In this document: positions 19,386-27,141 of the stretch, piece by piece
Position numbering within the stretch: the first letter of the stretch is position 1
How the letters are laid out: the number at the start of each line of letters is the position of its first letter
Source of the DNA: an uncultured Lachnospiraceae bacterium
Lineage (GTDB): Bacteria > Bacillota > Clostridia > Lachnospirales > Lachnospiraceae
Reading direction: 5' to 3'
Length of the DNA stretch: 64,000 bases
Assembly (NCBI GenBank): GCA_945929965.1
Contig: CAMEOT010000002.1
Span: 144,949-208,948 of the forward strand
The notes under the pieces: generated by a model
What the model was told of the DNA's origin: nothing
The model's database searches: none
What the model saw: the letters and a program-made list of their open reading frames with translations, nothing else
Made by a program: the position numbers and the translations under genes

Positions 19386-19644
19386 GCTGATCAAACTCCT
19401 TTTCCAGCATATCATAACTTTCCGGAGAAATACTCATCTTGAAAGAACGCTCTAAGCCTTTATTCTTCCGGGCCTTCTGCAGACATTCCTTCTGTCTGCA
19501 AATATATGCGCCGCGTCCGTTCTTTTTGCCCGTTGTGTCTAAACAGATCTCTCCTTCCGGAGTCTTCAGAACACGCAGCATCTCTTTTTTGCCTTTCATT
19601 TCTCCGCAGCCTACGCACTGCCTCAGTGGAATCTTTTTTGCCAT
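19372..19644 (-). CDS. ylxR: YlxR/RnpM RNA-binding protein
   Basis: 90 residues. Family motif PLRQCVGCGEMKGKKEMLRV near the N-terminus, then GRGAYICRQKECLQKA. YlxR (RnpM) binds RNA and has been linked to RNase P control. Lies between nusA and ylxQ, as in Bacillus and Clostridia. Confidence 0.93.
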   Translation of the reverse strand: MAKKIPLRQCVGCGEMKGKKEMLRVLKTPEGEICLDTTGKKNGRGAYICRQKECLQKARKNKGLERSFKMSISPESYDMLEKEFDQLETE

Positions 19645-19647
19645 TGA

Positions 19648-20772
19648 TTATTCCTGCTCTCCATCAAAATCGTCTTCGGTTTCATCCTCATAATCGTCCA
19701 CATAGTCCTCATAACGGAAGCCGGGAGCATCCTTGGCCTGTGTCTCGGATTTGATGTCGATCTTGTAACCGGTCAGTCTTGCTGCCAGTCTTGCGTTCTG
19801 ACCTTCCTTACCGATTGCCAAAGACAGCTGATAATCAGGTACGACTACCTTTGCGGTCTTCTCATCGGGATCTGCAAATACTGCTACGATCTTGGCAGGA
19901 GAAAGTGCATTTTGAATCAGGTTACCGGGGTTCTCATCCCAGTTCACGATATCGATCTTCTCACCGCGCAGCTCTTCTACGATAGCATTGACACGGGCAC
20001 CGTTCATACCTACGCAGGCACCGACTGCATCTACATTGGGGTTATTGCTCCATACAGCGATCTTGGTACGGCTTCCTGCCTCTCTGGCAATGCTCTTGAT
20101 CTCTACGGTACCGTCCTTGATCTCGGTAACTTCAGACTCAAACAGTCTCTTTACCAGCTCCGGATGAGTACGGCTGACATTGATACGGGGTCCCTTCGGG
20201 GTGTTCTTTACTTCCACGATGTAGACCTTGATACGCTCGGTGGGTTTGAATACTTCACCCTTTACCTGCTCGTTCTCGGTCAGCATGGCATCTGCCTTAC
20301 CCAGGTTGATGCTGATGTTCTTACCTACATAACGCTGTACCACGCCAGTGACAACATCCTTTTCCTTCTCATAATACTGATTGTAAATTACGCTTCTCTC
20401 TTCCTCACGGATCTTCTGTAAGATCACGTTCTTGGCATTCTGCGTAGCGATACGTCCGAATTCCTTGGACTTGATCTCTACATGGATCATATCGCCGACC
20501 TGTGCCTTTTTGGAGATCTCCTGTGCATCTTCCAGAGCGATCTGTAAGCAGTCATCCTCTACATCGTCCTTCGCAGGTACAACTTCCTTCTCGGCATATA
20601 CCAGGAAATCGCAGGTCTCTCTATTGATCTCCACATGGATATTGTCAGCCTTTCCAAAATGGTTCTTGCAGGCTGTCATCAGGGAGTTCTCGATGGCTTC
20701 AAACAAGGTCTCCTTGCTGATCTCCTTCTCCTTCTCCAGAACATCCAGTGCCTCCATTAATTCCTTATTCAT
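19648..20772 (-). CDS. nusA: Transcription termination/antitermination factor NusA
   Basis: 374 residues: N-terminal RNA-polymerase-binding domain, S1 domain (VGDMIHVEIKSKEFGRIATQNAKNVI), then two KH domains (VDAVGACVGMNGARVNAIVEEL and LAIGKEGQNARLAARLTG). It lacks the C-terminal acidic repeats of proteobacterial NusA, as expected for Firmicutes, and ends in a short acidic tail. ATG 20772 is chosen because GGAGG lies 5 bases before it. Confidence 0.96.
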   Translation of the reverse strand: MNKELMEALDVLEKEKEISKETLFEAIENSLMTACKNHFGKADNIHVEINRETCDFLVYAEKEVVPAKDDVEDDCLQIALEDAQEISKKAQVGDMIHVEIKSKEFGRIATQNAKNVILQKIREEERSVIYNQYYEKEKDVVTGVVQRYVGKNISINLGKADAMLTENEQVKGEVFKPTERIKVYIVEVKNTPKGPRINVSRTHPELVKRLFESEVTEIKDGTVEIKSIAREAGSRTKIAVWSNNPNVDAVGACVGMNGARVNAIVEELRGEKIDIVNWDENPGNLIQNALSPAKIVAVFADPDEKTAKVVVPDYQLSLAIGKEGQNARLAARLTGYKIDIKSETQAKDAPGFRYEDYVDDYEDETEDDFDGEQE

Positions 20773-20826
20773 CATTTCCTCCATTCCGGCTTTCGCCTTT
20801 TCTTAGTGTATGGTTTCTTATTCTAC

Positions 20827-20891
20827 AAGCTATAACTATTCAGAACCTCATTCCCAAAACGCATCTTCGATGCTCTCTTTTTGCTCTGAAT
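20827..20891 (-). repeat. rimP-nusA intergenic stem with repeat motif TAACTATTCAGAACC
   Basis: ACTATTCAGA and TCTGAATAGT pair over about 60 bases, with an inner GCATC-TTC-GATGC hairpin. The left arm (TAACTATTCAGAACCTCATT) recurs with small changes at 45640-45676, and the stem at 40640-40660, so it belongs to a small dispersed repeat family. Confidence 0.6.
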
Positions 20892-20895
20892 AGTA

Positions 20896-21360
20896 TCAAA
20901 AATCTAACGCCAGGCGGATCAGTGCGGCGTCTGCTCTGGCAAAAGTTCTCGGGGTTCCTTCTTCTGTGATCGTAATAGTATCTGCATCAAAACTTTCCAG
21001 AATGCCGGAAAATTCCTTGCATTTGTCGATGGGCTTGAACAGCTTGATCTCCACCTCTTCGCCGATGCTCTTCTGTAAGTGTTTATCCTTTTTCAGGGTT
21101 CTGCCCAATCCCGGGCTGCTGACTTCCAGAATGTATGCATCCGGAATGAAATCCGCCTTGTCGAGAGCTTCGGATAATGCTCTGCTGACATTCTCGCAAT
21201 CCAGAATGTTCACACCTTCCGGCTTGTCGATGTAGGCTCTCAGATAGTAGTCACTGCCTTCCTTTACATACTCCACATCGTAGATCTCCACCTGATTTGC
21301 TTCTGCGATGGGCGTAAGCAGTTCTTCGGTTCTGCTTTCGTAGTCCTCTCGTTTGGACAT
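20896..21360 (-). CDS. rimP: Ribosome maturation factor RimP
   Basis: 154 residues. YlxS/RimP motifs: VEIYDVEYVKEGSDYYLRAYID, VSRALSEALDKADFIPDAYILEVSSPGLGRTLKKDKH. Assists 30S assembly. First gene of the rimP-nusA-ylxR-ylxQ-infB-rbfA-nrnA-truB-ribF operon; GGAGG precedes its ATG. Confidence 0.95.
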   Translation of the reverse strand: MSKREDYESRTEELLTPIAEANQVEIYDVEYVKEGSDYYLRAYIDKPEGVNILDCENVSRALSEALDKADFIPDAYILEVSSPGLGRTLKKDKHLQKSIGEEVEIKLFKPIDKCKEFSGILESFDADTITITEEGTPRTFARADAALIRLALDF

Positions 21361-21405
21361 GTATGCCCTCCTTTACTGATATGAACTGTCGTCACAACAA
21401 CAAGA

Positions 21406-21486
21406 AAGAGTGGCGCGCGTCCACTCTTACTCTAGTAATCATCTTTAAACTATACACAGTATAGACCCTGTGTAATGAAATGTCAA
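21406..21486 (-). promoter_or_regulatory. rimP-nusA operon promoter and leader hairpin
   Basis: Near-consensus sigma-A promoter on minus: -35 TTGACA (21486-21481), 17 bp, -10 TATACT (21463-21458). The palindrome CTATAC-TGT-GTATAG overlaps the -10. In the roughly 90-nt leader AAGAGTGG/CCACTCTT (21406-21428) forms a stem followed by a U-rich stretch, an attenuator-like arrangement. Confidence 0.78.
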
Positions 21487-21665
21487 TAGCTTCTTATTGT
21501 AATACCCACGAATTGCTCCCCTGCTTTGCAGCTTTCGCAATTCTACAAACATTCGGATTCCGCTGATTTGCTTCGCAAATCGCTTTTTCCTCATGTTTGG
21601 GCGCTTTTTCGGTTCATATGCCTTATCATGCAAGCATGAACGGCATCTAAACCCAAAAGTTGGTA
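21487..21665 (-). other. Hairpin-rich spacer between hydrogenase and rimP
   Basis: No convincing gene. Contains a perfect GATTTGC-TTC-GCAAATC hairpin (21565-21581; reads GCGAAGC on minus), AATTGC/GCAATT with inner CTGC/GCAG, and nested stems near 21600-21660 just after the hydA stop. A 62-residue open frame across it has no ribosome site. Confidence 0.55.
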
Positions 21666-23420
21666 TTACAAATAGTTATGTGTTTCAAAATACAACTCGT
21701 TCACATGCTCGGAATGCAGGAGCTTGTGGGCGGTGCGGCTTAAGGGTTTCTCCAGGAACTCTTCGTAGACTTTCTGTACCTCGGGGTTCTCGTGGGAGAA
21801 ACGAAGCTTTCTCTCGCTGTCCAGACGGTACAGGGTGCCTCCGCGCTGCTCCGCGAATTCACATCCGTCGTGGATGGGCTGTCCGCCGCCTCCGACACAG
21901 CCGCCGGGGCATGCCATGACTTCCACGAAATCATAGGATACTTTTCCTGCCTTGATGTCCTCTATCAGTCTCTCCGCATTTGCCAGTCCACTGACGGTAC
22001 AGGTATGCAAGGTCTTATCCCCCAGTACAAAATCCGCTTCTCTTCTGCCGTCTCTTCCTCTGACCGCTCTAAAGGCATCCGCTTCCGGATTCTTCCCTTC
22101 CACTACCGCATAGGCAGTACGAAGTGCCGCCTCCATGACACCGCCGGTGACACCGAAGATCACTCCGGCACCGGTGCTTTCTCCCAGAGGAGAATCAAAA
22201 GCCTGTTCCTTTAAAAACCGGGTATTGATATGCTCCGCACGGATCATCCGCACGAATTCTCTGGTGGTCAGTACGATATCCACATCCTGCCCGGCTCCGG
22301 CACTCTTCATATAAGAAAGAGATGCCTCTCTCTTCTTGGATACGCAGGGCATAATGGAGATACAGCAGATATTATTGGGGTCGATGCCCTTTTTCTGTGC
22401 AAAATGAGTCTTCGCCATGGCACCGAACATCTGCTGGGGGGATTTTGCCGTAGACAGATTCCGCAGATACTCCGGATACTTCTTGGATACGAAGCTCACC
22501 CAGCCGGGACAGCAGGAGGTAAACATGGGCCATGCGTATTTCCGGGAATTGTCCAGGCGCTCCAACAGTTCGCTTCCCTCTTCCATAATGGTCAGATCCG
22601 CCGCAAAATTGGTATCGAATACATAGTCAAAACCGATGCGCTTCAATGCTGCCACCATTTTGCCTTCAGAAGCTTCCTCTGCACTCAGTCCCAGTTCCTC
22701 GCCCCATGCGGTTCTCACCGCCGGTGCCACCTGAACTACCGTGATCTTCTCAGGATCCGCCAGTGCCTCGAAAGCCTTGTAAGTGTCATCGCGTTCTCTC
22801 AGTGCTCCGGTGGGACAATGGGTAATGCACTGTCCGCACAGGGTGCAGTCGGAACAGTCGATAGTCTTGTTATCCGCCACATCCACTGTGGTACGGGATC
22901 CGGTGTTCTGCACATCCCAGACATGCATCTCCTGGACCTTATCGCAGATCTGTACGCAACGCATACATTTGATACATTTTCTGGAGTCCCGGATCAGGGG
23001 GAAAGAATGGTCCCATGGAGTCTCGGGAACTTCTTCCGTAAAAGGTACTTCCAGAATTCCCAGATCATTGGAAATCTGCTGCAAATTACAGTTGCGGCTT
23101 CTGACGCAGGTTGCACAGTGGCAGTCATGCTGTGACAGGATCAATTCCACATTGGTCTTGCGCACGCGGCGTACCTTCGGAGAATTGGTGAATACCACCA
23201 TTCCCTCTTCCACCGGACTGTTGCAGGCAGTGATCAGTTTACTCTTCCCCTGCACTTCCACCACGCAGACTTTGCAGGCACTGATCTCATTAATATCTTT
23301 CAAAAAGCACAGATGCGGCACTTCGATGCCGATACCGGCTGCTGCGCTCATGACACTGGTTCCTTCCGGAACCTGCAGCTGTATGCCGTCTATTGTAAGG
23401 TTTATCATTTTCTCGCCCAT
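21666..23420 (-). CDS. hydA: [FeFe] hydrogenase, catalytic subunit
   Basis: 584 residues. N-terminal 2Fe-2S ferredoxin domain (Cys38, 49, 52, 66), His-Cys3 cluster (HDCHCATC), two 4Fe-4S clusters (Cys149-159 and Cys189-202), then the H-cluster domain with all three signatures TSCCPGW, PCVSKKREA and MACPGGCVGGGGQP. Reduces protons to H2 to dispose of fermentation electrons. It starts 15 bases after the companion oxidoreductase gene with GGAG 6 bases before ATG. Domain order matches the HydA subunit of multimeric, pyridine-nucleotide-linked hydrogenases. Confidence 0.95.
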   Translation of the reverse strand: MGEKMINLTIDGIQLQVPEGTSVMSAAAGIGIEVPHLCFLKDINEISACKVCVVEVQGKSKLITACNSPVEEGMVVFTNSPKVRRVRKTNVELILSQHDCHCATCVRSRNCNLQQISNDLGILEVPFTEEVPETPWDHSFPLIRDSRKCIKCMRCVQICDKVQEMHVWDVQNTGSRTTVDVADNKTIDCSDCTLCGQCITHCPTGALRERDDTYKAFEALADPEKITVVQVAPAVRTAWGEELGLSAEEASEGKMVAALKRIGFDYVFDTNFAADLTIMEEGSELLERLDNSRKYAWPMFTSCCPGWVSFVSKKYPEYLRNLSTAKSPQQMFGAMAKTHFAQKKGIDPNNICCISIMPCVSKKREASLSYMKSAGAGQDVDIVLTTREFVRMIRAEHINTRFLKEQAFDSPLGESTGAGVIFGVTGGVMEAALRTAYAVVEGKNPEADAFRAVRGRDGRREADFVLGDKTLHTCTVSGLANAERLIEDIKAGKVSYDFVEVMACPGGCVGGGGQPIHDGCEFAEQRGGTLYRLDSERKLRFSHENPEVQKVYEEFLEKPLSRTAHKLLHSEHVNELYFETHNYL

Positions 23421-23435
23421 TGTTTGCTCCTCTTT

Positions 23436-25289
23436 TTACCAGATGGCCGCACGGCCGCCCTTTAAGCTTCCGTAGCCGTATTTGTCGCAGCGTAAGCATC
23501 TGCCCGCTTCCTGGCAGGCCTCCTGCTTCGTCATGCCGCATTCGAAAGCATCAAAATTCGTCTTACGCTCTCCGGCTTCTTTTTCACTCAACTGGATCCG
23601 TCCGCAGGGCTCCTTGTCTTCATAGGATACGGGAGGGATCTCCACATCGCAGGGTACCACGTGGTGATAACCCAGATATTCATCAATGTTGGCTGCTGCT
23701 ACTTTTCCGGCAGCAATGGCACGGATGACGGTTGCGGGACCGGTCACGCAGTCACCTCCGGCGAATACGCCGTGGACATCCTTAACTTCACTGTCACTCA
23801 TGGCAGTGATGGTACCGCGCTTTACAGAGATACCGGCTTCTTCAAAATGGCGGGTCTCAATACCCTGACCAATGGCCACCACAACGATATCACAGGGGAT
23901 TCGAAGCAGGGGCACATCCGCCTGGATCGGACGGGCACGTCCCCAGGCATCGATAGGGCCGATGATCTGCGGCTCCACCCACAGCGCCGTCACATTGCCG
24001 TTCTCATCGGCTTCGATCTTGTGCGGAGCTTTCAGGCTGTAGAGTTCCGCACCCTCTGCGATGGCTCCTTCCACTTCCTCGGGAAGCGCTGTCATATCAT
24101 TCTGTCTTCTACGGTAGGCAATTCCCACCTTTTTCGCACCCAGACGGATGGCGGAACGGGTACAGTCCATGGCTACATTACCGCCGCCGACTACAACTAC
24201 GGTTTTGTCCTTGAAATCCGGCATGTCATCGTCACCGATGCGACGCAGCATTTCCACTGCAGACATTACACCGTGGGCATCCTCGCCCTCGATACCGATC
24301 TTTTTATCCGTATGAGCACCGATGGCAATGTAGACCGCATCGTATTCTTCATGTAACTTATTATAAGAAATCTCGCCTTCTCCGTTGCCGACTCTGGTGT
24401 TCAGTTTCACTTCCACTCCGGTGGACAGGATGGTATCAATATCCTCCTGCAGACGTTCTCTGGGGAAACGGTAGTTGGGGATTCCATAGCGTAACATACC
24501 GCCTAATTTGCTCTTTTCCTCAAATACTACGGCATGGTGTCCCATGAGTTCCAGGTAGTATGCCGCGGATAGACCGCCGGGACCTCCGCCGATGATTGCA
24601 ACCTTTTTGCCGGTGCTCTCCGCCTTCTCGGGAACGGGAACGGTATTGGCTCTGGCATTGTCCACTGCCATACGTTTCAGCCCTCGGATGTTGATAGCGC
24701 TGTCGATCATGTTGCGGCGGCATCTTGCCTCACAGGGATGCTCGCAGATCAGGGCGCAGGCTGTCGGGAAAGGATTGTCCTTACGGATCAGCTTCACAGC
24801 ATCCGCATAGCGCTCTTCCTTCACCAGAGCTATGTAACCGGGGATATCCACGCCTGCGGGACACAGTGCCACGCAGGGAACCGGCTGGGTGATATGGCAG
24901 GAGCATTTGCCGCCATGCTCGATATGGTAGACGTAATCTTCGCGGAAACCCTCCAATCCCGCCAGTACCATATGGGCTGCCTCATAGCCGATGGCGCAGT
25001 CCGCGGAATCCACGATGTCGGAAGCGGTATCGCGGATCAGGTCCAGTGTCTTCAGAGTGGCTTTACCTGCCAGCACTTCTTCCATCAGGTTCTGCAGCTG
25101 TCCCAGTCCCACACGGCAGGGAACGCATTTACCGCAGGTCTGGGCATGGCACATTTTCAGGAAAGAAAGCTGCAGATCCACCGGGCACAATCCGGGCGGG
25201 CTGGCAATGATTCTTCTCTCTAAGTCTTTATACAGGCGTTCTACCGTAAGCTGTGCCTTATTCGTGGTGGCAATCTTCAATCGGCTCAT
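23436..25289 (-). CDS. NuoF-C-terminal/GltD-type flavoprotein partner of the hydrogenase
   Basis: 617 residues in two modules. Residues ~1-115 match the iron-sulfur C-terminal part of NuoF/HydB (QTCGKCVPCRVGLGQL), without the NuoF FMN/NADH-binding domain. Residues ~120-600 are a glutamate-synthase-small-subunit/NfnB-like module: Cys-rich entry (ALCPAGVDIPGYI, CEHPCEARCRR), FAD fold GGGPGGLSAAYYLELMGH, second nucleotide fold VVVVGGGNVAMDCTRSAIRLGAKKV, and GVFAGGDCVTGP. Predicted to pass electrons between NAD(P)H and HydA. ATG 25289 has GGAG upstream; the alternative at 25301 overlaps that site. Confidence 0.85.
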   Translation of the reverse strand: MSRLKIATTNKAQLTVERLYKDLERRIIASPPGLCPVDLQLSFLKMCHAQTCGKCVPCRVGLGQLQNLMEEVLAGKATLKTLDLIRDTASDIVDSADCAIGYEAAHMVLAGLEGFREDYVYHIEHGGKCSCHITQPVPCVALCPAGVDIPGYIALVKEERYADAVKLIRKDNPFPTACALICEHPCEARCRRNMIDSAINIRGLKRMAVDNARANTVPVPEKAESTGKKVAIIGGGPGGLSAAYYLELMGHHAVVFEEKSKLGGMLRYGIPNYRFPRERLQEDIDTILSTGVEVKLNTRVGNGEGEISYNKLHEEYDAVYIAIGAHTDKKIGIEGEDAHGVMSAVEMLRRIGDDDMPDFKDKTVVVVGGGNVAMDCTRSAIRLGAKKVGIAYRRRQNDMTALPEEVEGAIAEGAELYSLKAPHKIEADENGNVTALWVEPQIIGPIDAWGRARPIQADVPLLRIPCDIVVVAIGQGIETRHFEEAGISVKRGTITAMSDSEVKDVHGVFAGGDCVTGPATVIRAIAAGKVAAANIDEYLGYHHVVPCDVEIPPVSYEDKEPCGRIQLSEKEAGERKTNFDAFECGMTKQEACQEAGRCLRCDKYGYGSLKGGRAAIW

Positions 25290-25305
25290 GATCTTCTCCA
25301 TTCTG

Positions 25306-25319
25306 TGTAAGCGCTTACA
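25306..25319 (-). promoter_or_regulatory. cre site (CcpA operator) in the hydrogenase leader
   Basis: TGTAAGCGCTTACA, a perfect palindrome matching every position of the cre consensus TGWAANCGNTNWCA. It sits 17 bases before the start codon and about 50 bases after the predicted transcription start, where a bound repressor acts as a roadblock. Confidence 0.8.
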
Positions 25320-25325
25320 TTTCTA

Positions 25326-25354
25326 TTTAAAAAAAATAGTCGTTTTCACGACTT
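25326..25354 (-). terminator. Attenuator-like hairpin in the hydrogenase leader
   Basis: On minus, AGTCGT-GAAA-ACGACT followed by A and eight T. It lies between the promoter and the first gene, so it can only act as a weak, possibly regulated, terminator. Confidence 0.6.
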
Positions 25355-25376
25355 TACTTTTGTTTATACACATGTA

Positions 25377-25405
25377 ATTATATACTATTTAATAAAATCT
25401 ATCAA
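25377..25405 (-). promoter_or_regulatory. Hydrogenase operon promoter
   Basis: -35 TTGATA (25405-25400), 17-bp AT-rich spacer, -10 TATAAT (25382-25377) on minus. It is flanked by two TGTAAG-NN-CTTACA palindromes (25306-25319 and 25435-25448). Confidence 0.82.
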
Positions 25406-25434
25406 TAGGTTTGGCAAAAGTTAATTTTTTATCA

Positions 25435-25448
25435 TGTAAGAGCTTACA
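25435..25448. promoter_or_regulatory. Palindromic operator TGTAAG-AG-CTTACA upstream of the hydrogenase promoter
   Basis: Same arms as the downstream cre site but with AG in the centre. About 30 bases upstream of the -35, so looping between the two sites is possible. The same arms recur at 36635-36648. Confidence 0.6.
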
Positions 25449-25461
25449 TAAAGAAAGTATA

Positions 25462-25700
25462 GACGCCCGCGGGGAATGAAACATCCTTCCTCGATGTAAG
25501 GTCTCCCGGTGGGAATTTTCTGACGAAAAGCGAGGAACGGTTCTCATCATGACGGGGTCGCCTACACGCGCCCTCCATAGCGCGGATCGGCTGACGCGGA
25601 CATCGTGTCCGCTTTCCCGCTGTCTTTCAACACTTTTCGAGAAAATGTCACCACCTCCCTACAAACATCCTCGGAAGGACATTCCATCCACCGCGGGCGT
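25462..25700. ncRNA. Unassigned highly structured RNA-like element, about 240 nt
   Basis: No gene here. The ends pair perfectly (CGCCCGCGG 25464-25472 with CCGCGGGCG 25691-25699). Inside them GGAATG/CATTCC, TCCTTCC/GGAAGGA and ACATC/GATGT continue a rod-like helix. The core holds several short hairpins, including GCGGACA-TCG-TGTCCGC and TTTTC/GAAAA pairs. It is much more GC-rich than the AT-rich DNA just left of it. Strand cannot be decided: TATAGA lies just left on plus, TAGGAT just right on minus, neither with a good -35. It does not match tmRNA, SRP RNA, RNase P or T-box signatures known to me. Confidence 0.65.
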
Positions 25701-25730
25701 TCTGCATCCTAGAAAGCTTTAGAAAAGCCA

Positions 25731-25816
25731 GTAGCCCCGGCTGGGTATAAGAAACGCGGCACGCTCTGCGACAGAGTGCGAGCGTGCCGCGTTTCTTATA
25801 CCCTGTCAGGGGCTAC
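25731..25816. repeat. Very large perfect hairpin
   Basis: 24-bp perfect inverted repeat (25743-25766 with 25780-25803; begins GGGTATAAGA, ends TCTTATACCC) around a 13-base loop containing CTCTG/CAGAG. Outer arms GTAGCCCC/GGGGCTAC (25731-25738, 25809-25816) extend it. There is no T-run, so an ordinary terminator is unlikely. It abuts the sensor-kinase stop at 25825. Confidence 0.9.
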
Positions 25817-25824
25817 GGAGATTC

Positions 25825-27135
25825 TTAAAAGATTACCCGTATCGTCGTTCCTTTGCCGGGTTCGCTCTCAAGCTGCAACTGGGCATGGCTCTTGGCGATG
25901 ATGTGTTTTACGATAGCGAGCCCCAGACCGGTACCTCCGGTGGACTTGGAACGGCTCTTGTCGACGCGGTAGAAGCGCTCGAAGATCCTATCCTGATGTT
26001 CCTTGGAAATGCCGATTCCGGTATCTTTTACCACGAGATAGGTATGTCCCTCTCTGGCGTAGGTCTGCACATCCACGCTTCCTCCGGGATTGTTATAACG
26101 GATCGCGTTATCGCAGAGATTATACAACAGTTCCTCCATCATCTGTCGGTTTTCCGTCACATAAGCATCTGTTCCGGCTAGCTGAATGGTCACATTATGT
26201 TTCTCTGCACTCATGGAAATCATTTCCACACAATTCTTCGCCATCTCATGGAGGTTCAGAAGTTCTGTATCCGCTTCCTCTTCCGTGCCGTCTAACTCCG
26301 ACAGGCGAATAATATCATTAATTAATGTAAGCAACCGGTTCGCGCTGTTATGGATTCCGTGGGCGAAACGCACGGTATCCTGTTCGGAAGCCATTCCGGT
26401 CTCGATGAGTTCCGCATAACCGGAAATGGATGTGAGCGGTGTCTTTAGCTCATGGGATACATTGGCACTGAATTCCTGCCGCATTTTGGCATTTTTCATA
26501 ATGTCCTCATGCTGTTTGCGGATCATTGCCATGAACGGGGTCAGTTCCTCATAGGTCTGCATCTCCGTACATTCCCCGATGTTCTGTGCCAGCTTCTCGA
26601 TAGGCGCCACGAGCTTGGTGGTCAGTACTCTTGCCGCCACCATGCACAGCACCAACAGGATGATGAAGATTCCCACCATCATAGGCAGTGCCTGGCTGAA
26701 GATACTGTAAATGCTCCTGGCATCCTTGGACAGACGTAACACACTGCCATCCTCTAAGCGGATCGCATAGTAAAAGGTGGACCGGGACAGGGTTTCGGAA
26801 TTACGGACTGCTTCGCCCTCTCCGTCCTGCATTGCCTCCTGAATTTCCGGACGGGAAGCGTGGTTTCCCATCGCTACAGAGTCTGCCTCATTGTCATACA
26901 GTACACGTCCGTCACTGCTGATCAGTGTCAGTCGCAGATCTGATTCTACGGGTGCTCCGTTTGCCTCGATCTCTTCTACCGAAGAGCAGCTTTTTAACAG
27001 AGAGCCATAGCTTTTCAGATCCTCCAGCACCTGTCTGCGGAACAGATCATAATACACTATTGTGATCAGCACCATGGTGAGCAAAATCGTCACCGTGGCA
27101 ATGAGAACCATCATCTTGTTAATCTTTTTCTTCAT
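25825..27135 (-). CDS. phoR: PhoR-type sensor histidine kinase
   Basis: 436 residues. Membrane helix 9-29, extracytoplasmic sensor domain, second helix ~150-172, HAMP-like linker, then the dimerisation motif FSANVSHELKTPLTSISGY with phospho-acceptor His228, and the ATPase boxes LYNLCDNAIRYN, VKDTGIGIS and STGGTGLGLAIVKHI. Lies 6 bases after the response regulator in the phosphate locus, so it probably senses phosphate status through the Pst/PhoU complex. Confidence 0.9.
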   Translation of the reverse strand: MKKKINKMMVLIATVTILLTMVLITIVYYDLFRRQVLEDLKSYGSLLKSCSSVEEIEANGAPVESDLRLTLISSDGRVLYDNEADSVAMGNHASRPEIQEAMQDGEGEAVRNSETLSRSTFYYAIRLEDGSVLRLSKDARSIYSIFSQALPMMVGIFIILLVLCMVAARVLTTKLVAPIEKLAQNIGECTEMQTYEELTPFMAMIRKQHEDIMKNAKMRQEFSANVSHELKTPLTSISGYAELIETGMASEQDTVRFAHGIHNSANRLLTLINDIIRLSELDGTEEEADTELLNLHEMAKNCVEMISMSAEKHNVTIQLAGTDAYVTENRQMMEELLYNLCDNAIRYNNPGGSVDVQTYAREGHTYLVVKDTGIGISKEHQDRIFERFYRVDKSRSKSTGGTGLGLAIVKHIIAKSHAQLQLESEPGKGTTIRVIF

Positions 27136-27141
27136 CTTCTG

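Noticed and set aside
21445..21633. 62-residue open frame between hydA and rimP (minus)
   Set aside because: It runs over hairpins and the rimP promoter and has no ribosome site.
25462..25700. Calling the folded element tmRNA, SRP RNA, RNase P RNA or a T-box
   Set aside because: None of their conserved motifs (tag reading frame, GGAAGGAAGCAG-type domain, GAGGAAAGUCC core, T-box GGUGG loop) can be found on either strand.
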